From the NCBI GenBank assembly GCA_945836785.1, contig CAMAMD010000087.1, forward strand, positions 1 to 5,757: a stretch of 5,757 bases of DNA. Reading direction: 5' to 3'. The notes below the pieces were generated by a model. That model searched no databases. It saw nothing but the letters and a program-made list of their open reading frames with translations, and was not told the DNA's origin. Origin of the DNA: an uncultured Clostridium sp. GTDB taxonomy: Bacteria > Bacillota_A > Clostridia > Lachnospirales > Lachnospiraceae. The position numbers were made by a program, and so were the translations under genes. Position 1 is the first letter of the stretch; every line of letters begins with the position of its first letter. Of this stretch, positions 1 to 5,263 are shown in pieces.

Positions 1-38
1 CATTATGCCGATGAACGCAAGCGTTCATCGTCGCAATG
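1..38. repeat. Imperfect inverted repeat (hairpin) at left edge
   Basis: A perfect 10-base inverted repeat (9-18 against 21-30, core arm GATGAACGC) has only AA between the arms. The pairing continues outward as 7-8 with 33-34 and 1-4 with 35-38, separated by small two-base bulges, giving about 16 pairs in total. The window begins inside or at the edge of the structure, so it may be longer. A T-run occurs at 53-59, about 14 bases beyond the structure; that is too far for a textbook intrinsic terminator on the plus strand. It could be the 3' end signal of an upstream gene, a dispersed palindromic repeat, or the 5' end of a divergent transcript. The structure is seen directly; its role is unknown. 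Confidence 0.55.
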
Positions 39-75
39 CTCATTATATCATATTTTTTTGAGGGAGGCTACCGAT

Positions 76-117
76 ATGCCTGTGATTATTGTATTGTTTT
101 ACTGTATTTTTAAATAA
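76..117 (+). CDS. Doubtful 13-codon hydrophobic reading frame
   Basis: A short frame MPVIIVLFYCIFK starts at an ATG preceded by GGGAGG (62-67) at 8 bases spacing, a credible ribosome binding site. The product would be almost wholly hydrophobic with one terminal lysine. The same frame is open back to position 1, so this could equally be the last codons of an upstream gene whose start lies outside the window, or chance in AT-rich DNA. No promoter of its own was recognised in front of it. I do not recognise a family and give no function. The good spacing of the Shine-Dalgarno-like sequence is the only reason to list it. Confidence 0.18.
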   Translation: MPVIIVLFYCIFK

Positions 118-121
118 AAGC

Positions 122-149
122 TTGTTTTTTTTGGCTATTATGATATAAT
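122..149 (+). promoter_or_regulatory. Sigma-A-type promoter of the divIVA-like gene
   Basis: A perfect -10 hexamer TATAAT (144-149) is preceded by TG one base upstream (141-142), making an extended -10. A fair -35, TTGTTT (122-127), lies 16 bases upstream in a T-rich stretch. Transcription would start near 156, leaving a leader of roughly 28 bases before the ATG at 185. A 7-base inverted repeat (135-141 with 161-167) brackets the -10 and the predicted start and could be an operator. Confidence 0.7.
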
Positions 150-171
150 TTTATACATGAATAATAGGCAC

Positions 172-176
172 GGAGG
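172..176 (+). promoter_or_regulatory. Ribosome binding site of divIVA-like gene
   Basis: GGAGG sits 8 bases before the ATG at 185. It is a near-consensus Shine-Dalgarno site and fixes the start of the DivIVA-like protein, whose N-terminus also aligns with the family from the first residues. Confidence 0.85.
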
Positions 177-184
177 AGATTTCT

Positions 185-766
185 ATGATACAACCACTAG
201 ACATAAAGACACAGAAGTTTAAAAAAGGTTTGTTCGGATACAAGCCGATGGATGTAGATAGCTTTGTAGATTCTGTATATAGAGCATATGATGAATTATA
301 TCAAAAAAATACAGAGTTATCCAGTAATCTTGAAAAACTTAATGCCTCATTGCAGGAAAGCAGATTAAAGATGTTTGATCTGGAAAATAAAGTTCAGAAA
401 ATGGAAAATGTATCTTCCTATGATGAAGATGATACGGCAGATGCAAAGAAAAAGGCGGATGAGATTATCAAAAATGCCGAGGAGGCTGCCGCTCAGATTA
501 TAGCAAAGGCAAAAGCTCAGGGTGAGAAATTAGAGCATGCCACAGCACCGAAGACGGAAACGGTAAAAGAAGAGCCAAAGGAGGCACCAAAGGAATCGGC
601 ATCATCCAAATTCTTCAAGAAAGAAGAGAATACGGCAACAGTTTCGAGTTCGGATGATGATGACGATGAGATTTTCGTAGGTGAGATTGAGGATGCGAGA
701 AAGCCGGATCGCATGATGATTGGAGACGGTGAGGAAGAGGAAGAAGCAGACTTCGAGTTTTTATAA
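185..766 (+). CDS. DivIVA/GpsB-like coiled-coil division-site protein
   Basis: This 193-residue protein belongs to the DivIVA family, membrane-curvature-associated scaffolds that mark poles and division sites and recruit division or wall-synthesis partners. The N-terminal domain (about 1-60) carries the family pattern: F12, the exposed loop L16-F17-G18-Y19, then D23-V24-D25-x-F27. The loop has two adjacent hydrophobic residues where Bacillus subtilis DivIVA has Phe-Arg, consistent with membrane contact, and K13/K14 precede it. Coiled coil is likely at about 30-75 and again at 83-115, where Ala and Ile repeat as in the second DivIVA coil. A Pro/Lys/Glu/Ser linker (about 120-150) follows, then an acidic tail containing five Asp (157-161) and five Glu (183-187) and ending in DFEFL. 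The tail is longer and more acidic than in the B. subtilis protein (164 residues). It has its own promoter and a strong terminator, so it is probably monocistronic. The family is well supported; whether it acts like DivIVA, GpsB or SepIVA is open. Confidence 0.87.
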   Translation: MIQPLDIKTQKFKKGLFGYKPMDVDSFVDSVYRAYDELYQKNTELSSNLEKLNASLQESRLKMFDLENKVQKMENVSSYDEDDTADAKKKADEIIKNAEEAAAQIIAKAKAQGEKLEHATAPKTETVKEEPKEAPKESASSKFFKKEENTATVSSSDDDDDEIFVGEIEDARKPDRMMIGDGEEEEEADFEFL

Positions 767-777
767 AATGATTACAT

Positions 778-807
778 AGAGTGTTGCCTATGGCAACACT
801 CTTTTTT
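778..807 (+). terminator. Strong intrinsic terminator after divIVA-like gene
   Basis: An 11-base-pair perfect stem (778-788 with 792-802) closes a TAT loop and runs straight into six T residues (802-807). The divIVA-like stop codon ends 11 bases before the stem. The T-tract finishes one base before the ruvA ribosome binding site, so this element separates the divIVA-like gene from the ruvAB-zapA operon or sets read-through into it. Confidence 0.93.
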
Positions 808-812
808 AGGGG
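808..812 (+). promoter_or_regulatory. Ribosome binding site of ruvA
   Basis: AGGGG lies 6 bases before the ruvA ATG at 819 and begins immediately after the terminator T-tract. There is no room for a promoter between terminator and start, so ruvA transcripts must begin upstream, either by read-through or from inside the preceding gene. Confidence 0.65.
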
Positions 813-818
813 AAAAGG

Positions 819-1418
819 ATGTTTGAGTATATTAAAGGAACAATAGAATATATAACCGGAGATATGCTGGTCGTGGAAAACGGAGGAATCGGTTATCGTA
901 TTATGACCAGTGCCTATGTGACAGGTAGCGTTATGTTACATGACAAGGTAACGATATATACTTATTTACATATTCGTGAGGATGATGTGACACTGTATGG
1001 TTTTCTGTCAAGGGATGAAATACATGTGTTCAAGCTCCTTATTTCTGTGAGTGGAATTGGACCGAAAGGGGCACTGGCAATTATGTCTGCACTGACGATA
1101 GATGAGCTCCGTATTGCGGTTTTATCCGATGATTATAAAGCGATTGCAAAGGCAAATGGCGTAGGTACCAAAACGGCACAGCGCGTTGCGATGGAACTCA
1201 AAGATAAATTTAAGCTTGAGGATGTCTTTGATGATATGGTGGACGGAGATGACTTGTCAGAATCGGGAAGTAATGATATTATATCGGAAACAGCTATGGC
1301 TCTCACCAGTCTCGGATATTCCAATGTGGAGGCACTAAGGGCGATAAAGAAAGTGGAGGGCAGCGAAAATATGACAGTGGAAGCATTACTTTCGGCTGCT
1401 CTGAAAAAAATTATGTAA
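819..1418 (+). CDS. ruvA: Holliday junction branch migration protein RuvA
   Basis: RuvA is the DNA-binding part of the RuvAB motor. Tetramers hold a Holliday junction flat while two RuvB rings pump DNA through, in recombination and fork repair. All three domains are visible in 199 residues, the usual family length. An OB-fold domain (about 1-62) starts MFEYIKG and contains the acidic pin region R53-E54-D55-D56. A double helix-hairpin-helix domain follows, with SGIGPKGA (78-85) and NGVGTKTAQR (113-122). After a flexible acidic linker (about 134-155) comes the small C-terminal domain that contacts RuvB, with ALTSLGYS (161-168). The start is supported by AGGGG at 808. It heads a run of close-packed genes, with ruvB 23 bases downstream. 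No ruvC is present in the window; upstream there is a divIVA-like gene instead. Confidence 0.97.
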   Translation: MFEYIKGTIEYITGDMLVVENGGIGYRIMTSAYVTGSVMLHDKVTIYTYLHIREDDVTLYGFLSRDEIHVFKLLISVSGIGPKGALAIMSALTIDELRIAVLSDDYKAIAKANGVGTKTAQRVAMELKDKFKLEDVFDDMVDGDDLSESGSNDIISETAMALTSLGYSNVEALRAIKKVEGSENMTVEALLSAALKKIM

Positions 1419-1441
1419 AAGAAAGCAGAATGGATAAATAA

Positions 1442-2446
1442 ATGGAACGGATTATCAGTGCGGATATCATTCCGGAGGATGATAAAATTGAACAGGGCTT
1501 AAGACCAAAATCTTTGTCGGAATATATAGGGCAGGAAAAAGCGAAAAAGAATCTGAAGGTCTTTATTGAAGCTGCCAAGAAAAGGCATGAGTCCTTGGAT
1601 CATGTTCTGCTGTACGGCCCGCCTGGATTAGGGAAAACAACGCTGGCTGGGATTGTTGCGGAGGAAATGGGTGTAAATATGAAGATTACATCCGGTCCGG
1701 CTATTGAAAAACCTGGTGAACTTGCAGCTATTTTAAATAATTTGTCTGAAAATGATGTTTTATTCATTGATGAGATTCACAGATTGAATAAACAGGTAGA
1801 AGAGGTTCTTTATCCGGCTATGGAAGATTTTGCTATCGACATTGTGATCGGAAAGGGCGCAGGAGCACGTTCCATACGTCTGGATTTGCCGCGGTTTACG
1901 CTGGTTGGTGCTACGACGAGGGCCGGTATGCTTACTGCACCGCTTCGTGACAGATTTGGTGTTGTAAACAGACTGGAATTTTACAATGTTATGGAGCTTA
2001 TGCAGATTATTATTCGCTCTGCGTCGGTTTTAGGTGTTCATATTGATGATGAAGGGGCGTTGGAGATTGCAAAGCGTTCCAGAGGGACACCAAGACTTGC
2101 TAATCGGCTGTTAAAACGTGTCAGGGATTTTGCGGAAGTGGAGCACGATGGTGATATTAACTTTGATGTGGCAAAGACCGCATTGGACAGATTGGAAGTA
2201 GATGCACAGGGTTTGGACAATACAGACCGGAGTATCCTTGAGACTATGATATATAAATTTGGCGGCGGCCCGGTGGGGCTTGACACACTTGCGGCAGCTA
2301 TCGGAGAGGATCCGGGCACGCTTGAGGACGTGTATGAACCATATTTGATTAAAAACGGCTTTATAAATCGTACACCGCGTGGTAGAATTGTAACGGAACA
2401 TTGCTACAAACATTTTGGTTTGGAAGATATGATAGAACATGATTAA
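1442..2446 (+). CDS. ruvB: Holliday junction branch migration ATPase RuvB
   Basis: RuvB is the AAA+ hexameric helicase that drives branch migration on RuvA-bound junctions. At 334 residues it has the full family length. Visible motifs are Walker A GPPGLGKT (59-66), Walker B LFIDEIH (107-113), sensor 1 GATTR (156-160), the arginine-finger segment PLRDRFG (167-173), and the sensor 2 stretch [10 protein letters not shown] (215-224). The C-terminal winged helix (about 260-334) includes [11 protein letters not shown] and the TPRGR segment (311-315). An in-frame TAA at 1439-1441 lies directly before the ATG, so the protein cannot start earlier. The N-terminus (ERIISAD) fits the family, so 1442 is the likely start. 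The ribosome binding site is weak: only an A/G-rich stretch with no AGGAG, suggesting translational coupling to ruvA, which ends 23 bases upstream. All catalytic motifs appear intact. Confidence 0.98.
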   Translation: MERIISADIIPEDDKIEQGLRPKSLSEYIGQEKAKKNLKVFIEAAKKRHESLDHVLLYGPPGLGKTTLAGIVAEEMGVNMKITSGPAIEKPGELAAILNNLSENDVLFIDEIHRLNKQVEEVLYPAMEDFAIDIVIGKGAGARSIRLDLPRFTLVGATTRAGMLTAPLRDRFGVVNRLEFYNVMELMQIIIRSASVLGVHIDDEGALEIAKRSRGTPRLANRLLKRVRDFAEVEHDGDINFDVAKTALDRLEVDAQGLDNTDRSILETMIYKFGGGPVGLDTLAAAIGEDPGTLEDVYEPYLIKNGFINRTPRGRIVTEHCYKHFGLEDMIEHD

Positions 2447-2450
2447 AACA

Positions 2451-2456
2451 AAGGAG
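2451..2456 (+). promoter_or_regulatory. Ribosome binding site that decides the zapA start
   Basis: AAGGAG lies only 1 base before an ATG at 2458 but 7 bases before the ATG at 2464. The second spacing is normal, so translation most likely starts at 2464 and the protein begins MANKVDI. Confidence 0.75.
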
Positions 2457-2463
2457 AATGAAA

Positions 2464-2871
2464 ATGGCAAATAAAGTTGATATTCCGGTTGTGATAAATG
2501 GTAAGGTTTATACGTTGAGCGGTTATGAGGGAGAAGATTATCTGCAAAATGTTGCGACCTATATTAACGGCAAAATCGCCGAGTGCAAAACCTCCGATCA
2601 ATACAGGAGAATGAATACGGAGTACCAGGGCGTTTTGCTTGCACTTAACATTGCGGATGATTATTTTAAAGCAAAAGCAAAAGCTGACAGCATGGTGTCA
2701 GAGGATAGTAATAAGGAACAACAGCTCTATGATTTGCGCCATGAGGTGATAGAAGCACAGATTAAGCAGGAATCTGCAATGCGTATGATTGAAGAATACA
2801 AGGAACAGATTAATGCACTTCAGAGAAAAATAATCCAGTTAGAAGCCGAAAAGGGTAGAAATGATTCATAG
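2464..2871 (+). CDS. zapA: Cell division protein ZapA
   Basis: ZapA binds FtsZ and cross-links its protofilaments, stabilising the Z ring at mid-cell. The 135-residue product has the globular ZapA head at about 1-70: the strand pair DIPVVINGKVYTLSG, then YLQNVATYINGKI (26-38) and the helix with LALNIADDYFKAK (59-71). These match the family pattern of a short beta hairpin followed by helices. Residues about 85-130 form a charged, Leu/Ile/Met-spaced coiled coil for dimer or tetramer formation. It is longer than B. subtilis ZapA (about 85 residues), mainly through this coil and a hydrophilic segment at 75-88. The start is chosen from ribosome binding site spacing over an ATG two codons earlier. 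The gene lies 17 bases after ruvB, and its last 11 bases overlap the next gene, implying coupled translation. Confidence 0.88.
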   Translation: MANKVDIPVVINGKVYTLSGYEGEDYLQNVATYINGKIAECKTSDQYRRMNTEYQGVLLALNIADDYFKAKAKADSMVSEDSNKEQQLYDLRHEVIEAQIKQESAMRMIEEYKEQINALQRKIIQLEAEKGRNDS

Positions 2872-5263
2872 AATTTATAAACCTGAAATACTCGCACCCT
2901 GCGGGTCATATGATATTCTGGTTGCCGCTGTAAAGGCCGGGGCTGATGCCTGCTATATCGGTGGCAGCCGATTTGGGGCGCGGGCTTATGCCGAAAATTT
3001 AGATTCAGATTCTGTCATCAAAGCAATCGATTATGCGCATAATCATGGCGTTAAATTATATCTCACTGTAAATACACTTATTAAAAACAATGAAATAAAG
3101 GAAATTGGTAAGTATCTGCAACCATATTATGAAGCGGGATTGGATGCGGTGATAGTGCAGGATCTGGGCGTGTTTCTGATGGTACGGCAACTGTTTCCTG
3201 ATATGCATATTCATTGCAGTACACAGATGAATATTAACTCAGTTCATGGTGCACGGTTTATGCATGAACAGGGGGCCAGCCGGGTTGTGACTGCACGTGA
3301 AATGTCTTTAGATGAGATAAAGGCAATAAAGCGTGATGTGGATATTGAAATCGAAACATTTGTGCATGGAGCAATGTGCTATTCTTACAGTGGCCAGTGC
3401 CTTTTGAGCTCCGTTTCCGGAGAGCGGAGCGGAAACAGGGGGCGTTGTGCACAGCCATGCCGAAAATGTTATGATGGAGAATATAGCTTATCCATGAAGG
3501 ATATGTGTGCATTGGAGTTGTTGCCGGAGCTTTTTGCAGCCGGAATTGATTCGTTTAAGATTGAGGGACGCATGAAGAACGCCTATTATGTCGCATCCGC
3601 AGTTGATGCATACAGTCAGATGCGGGACGATTGCGTTGCGGGAAGGTTTGATGTTAATAAGGCCGAGAGCCTAAAGCTTCGTCTGGCAAATATCTATAAC
3701 AGAGGGGGCTTTACGGATGGATATTTCTTCCGTAATAAGCAAAATGCCTCGGAGACCTGTATGATATCAAAGGACAGACCAAACAATCGGGGTGTTGTGC
3801 TGGGGCAACTCAAAGGAATTTCATCAGGAAAAATCCGCTTAGAGCTTCAGGAAGATATGTATCGTGGTGATGTATTGGAAATTCGCCTAAAAGACGGTAC
3901 TACCATGGATGTTACTGTCGGTACGGACGGAAAAAAGGGGATGTCTGTGGATATTCCTGCACCGAAGACAAAACAGATTGTATGCGGACAAAGTGTTCTG
4001 CGTACGCGTTGCAATAAAATTCTGGAGGAAGTGGAGCGGGATATTTTATGTGCGGAGGATTCTTCTCACAAAATCAGATTGCATGGTATGTTCTGTGCCA
4101 TAGTTGGAAAACCATTGTCATTGACCCTTTATCGTGAGATAGATGGCAAAAAATATGAGGTGACTGTGCAGGGTGATGTGGTTGCTCCAGCCGATAAGCA
4201 TGGTGCGGATGCCGTAAAATTGAAAGAAAAGATTTCTCAGCTTGGTGGAACGGAATATTATATGGCGGAGCTTAACATGGATGTTTCAGAGGATGCATTT
4301 GTGCCACTCGGCCTAGTAAAACAGCTGCGCAGAGATGCCATTGATGATCTGGAGAAAGAAATCAGTCAGTCTTTTCGGAGAAAAAAGAATGATTTGGGGA
4401 CGAATTCTTTTGACTTCAGGGAAAAAACACACGATGAGGCAATTGCTGACAGCAAAGTACAGGTGGGTGTTCTGACGACACAACAGCTGGATGCCATACT
4501 GGAATTTTCATGTGTAGACGGTGTGTATCTAGAGAGAAAACTGTATGATGTGATATGTGGAAATGGAATGATAGACCGTATCAAAGAAAAGAAAATTAAT
4601 GTTTATCTTACATTACCATATATTATTAACAGCCATTTTTCTATTGGGAAATATTTGCCAAATTCCGATATAAATGGTATATATATAAGAAATATAGACG
4701 GATTTGCTACAGCATTGCATGAGGACATTTTAAAAGAATATAAATGTGTCTGTGCAGCATCTTTGTATGGATATAACAATATGGCAAGGCAATATATGTT
4801 GAAATATTATCCCAAACTCATATTTGAACTGCCAAAGGAACTGACACTTGCAGAATGTGGCAGCCTTGCACCGGGGGAACAGGAATTTAATTTGTACGGC
4901 TATCAACAGGTTATGTTGTCGGCACAATGTGTCAGAAGAAACAGAAAAGACTGTAATAGGAACAATGAGATAATTCCTATCCGGGATGATAAGGGAAATC
5001 GTTTCTTCAGCAGATGTGTATGCGAGGAATGTTGTAATGTGATATATAACGGAATTCCATTTGATATGATAAAAAGGCGCAGGGAAATAGATGATTGTAT
5101 TCATCCCAAACGCTACAATTTATTTTTTACGATAGAAGATGGCAAACAGACGACACAGATAATGCAGGAGCTTACAGACAGTCTGCTGTATCAGGATACA
5201 CACATGATACAAAAGGAAAGTAAAATAGCAACAACCGGCCATTGCTATAGAGGAGTAGAGTAA
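2861..5263 (+). CDS. U32 family protein, RlhA-like probable RNA hydroxylase
   Basis: This 800-residue protein is labelled 'peptidase U32' by family. Characterised bacterial members with this cysteine signature (RlhA, TrhP) instead support hydroxylation of 23S rRNA or tRNA uridine using an iron-sulfur cluster. The N-terminal TIM-barrel module (about 6-290) begins KPEILAPCGS and has AGADACYIGG (27-36). Its signature FVHGAMCYSYSGQC carries C173-x6-C180-x15-C196-x3-C200, the cluster ligands, and FKIEGRMKN (232-240) follows. A DUF3656/collagenase-type domain fits about 405-500. A second, weaker barrel-like module (about 530-760) contains a cysteine group at C690, C698, C719, C721, C724 and C725. 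The end, TGHCYRGVE, resembles the family's usual C-terminal GHxxRGV motif, so the protein appears complete. The start is supported by AAGGG at 2851-2855 and overlaps the end of zapA by 11 bases. Substrate (rRNA, tRNA or other) cannot be read from the sequence; true protease activity is an older alternative. Confidence 0.88.
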   Translation: MIHRIYKPEILAPCGSYDILVAAVKAGADACYIGGSRFGARAYAENLDSDSVIKAIDYAHNHGVKLYLTVNTLIKNNEIKEIGKYLQPYYEAGLDAVIVQDLGVFLMVRQLFPDMHIHCSTQMNINSVHGARFMHEQGASRVVTAREMSLDEIKAIKRDVDIEIETFVHGAMCYSYSGQCLLSSVSGERSGNRGRCAQPCRKCYDGEYSLSMKDMCALELLPELFAAGIDSFKIEGRMKNAYYVASAVDAYSQMRDDCVAGRFDVNKAESLKLRLANIYNRGGFTDGYFFRNKQNASETCMISKDRPNNRGVVLGQLKGISSGKIRLELQEDMYRGDVLEIRLKDGTTMDVTVGTDGKKGMSVDIPAPKTKQIVCGQSVLRTRCNKILEEVERDILCAEDSSHKIRLHGMFCAIVGKPLSLTLYREIDGKKYEVTVQGDVVAPADKHGADAVKLKEKISQLGGTEYYMAELNMDVSEDAFVPLGLVKQLRRDAIDDLEKEISQSFRRKKNDLGTNSFDFREKTHDEAIADSKVQVGVLTTQQLDAILEFSCVDGVYLERKLYDVICGNGMIDRIKEKKINVYLTLPYIINSHFSIGKYLPNSDINGIYIRNIDGFATALHEDILKEYKCVCAASLYGYNNMARQYMLKYYPKLIFELPKELTLAECGSLAPGEQEFNLYGYQQVMLSAQCVRRNRKDCNRNNEIIPIRDDKGNRFFSRCVCEECCNVIYNGIPFDMIKRRREIDDCIHPKRYNLFFTIEDGKQTTQIMQELTDSLLYQDTHMIQKESKIATTGHCYRGVE
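5251..5255 (+). promoter_or_regulatory. Ribosome binding site of the ftsW/rodA-like gene
   Basis: AGGAG inside the last codons of the U32 gene lies 7 bases before the ATG at 5263. That ATG shares one base with the U32 stop codon (TAATG). This fixes the start of a gene that runs off the window and indicates translational coupling. Confidence 0.8.

Noticed and set aside
653..751. GAT and GAG/GAA repeats in the divIVA-like gene as a tandem repeat or slippage tract
   Set aside because: The codons alternate (GAT/GAC, GAG/GAA) and the units are short, so they are better seen as coding for an acidic tail than as a simple-sequence repeat.
2458..2463. ATG at 2458 as the zapA start
   Set aside because: Only one base separates it from the AAGGAG site, too close for efficient initiation; the ATG at 2464 has 7 bases and gives a family-like N-terminus.
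2111..2470. Minus-strand open frame of about 119 codons opposite the end of ruvB
   Set aside because: It lies wholly opposite a strongly conserved gene, has no recognisable ribosome binding site or family motif, and its composition is that expected from the complementary strand of ruvB.
3408..3436. Competing inverted repeats (GCTCCG/CGGAGC and GTTTCC/GGAAAC) inside the U32 gene
   Set aside because: They fall in codons for the conserved cysteine signature region, so the sequence is explained by protein constraint; no T-tract or regulatory context accompanies them.
3909..4103. Plus-strand frame inside the U32 gene that might suggest a frameshift or nested gene
   Set aside because: The main U32 frame is unbroken and family-like across the region, and the alternative frame has no credible start signal or motif.
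4730..5104. Minus-strand open frame of about 124 codons opposite the C-terminal U32 region
   Set aside because: It is rich in Ile, Phe and Cys from the AT-rich complement and has no motif; the plus-strand frame is continuous and ends with the family C-terminal motif.
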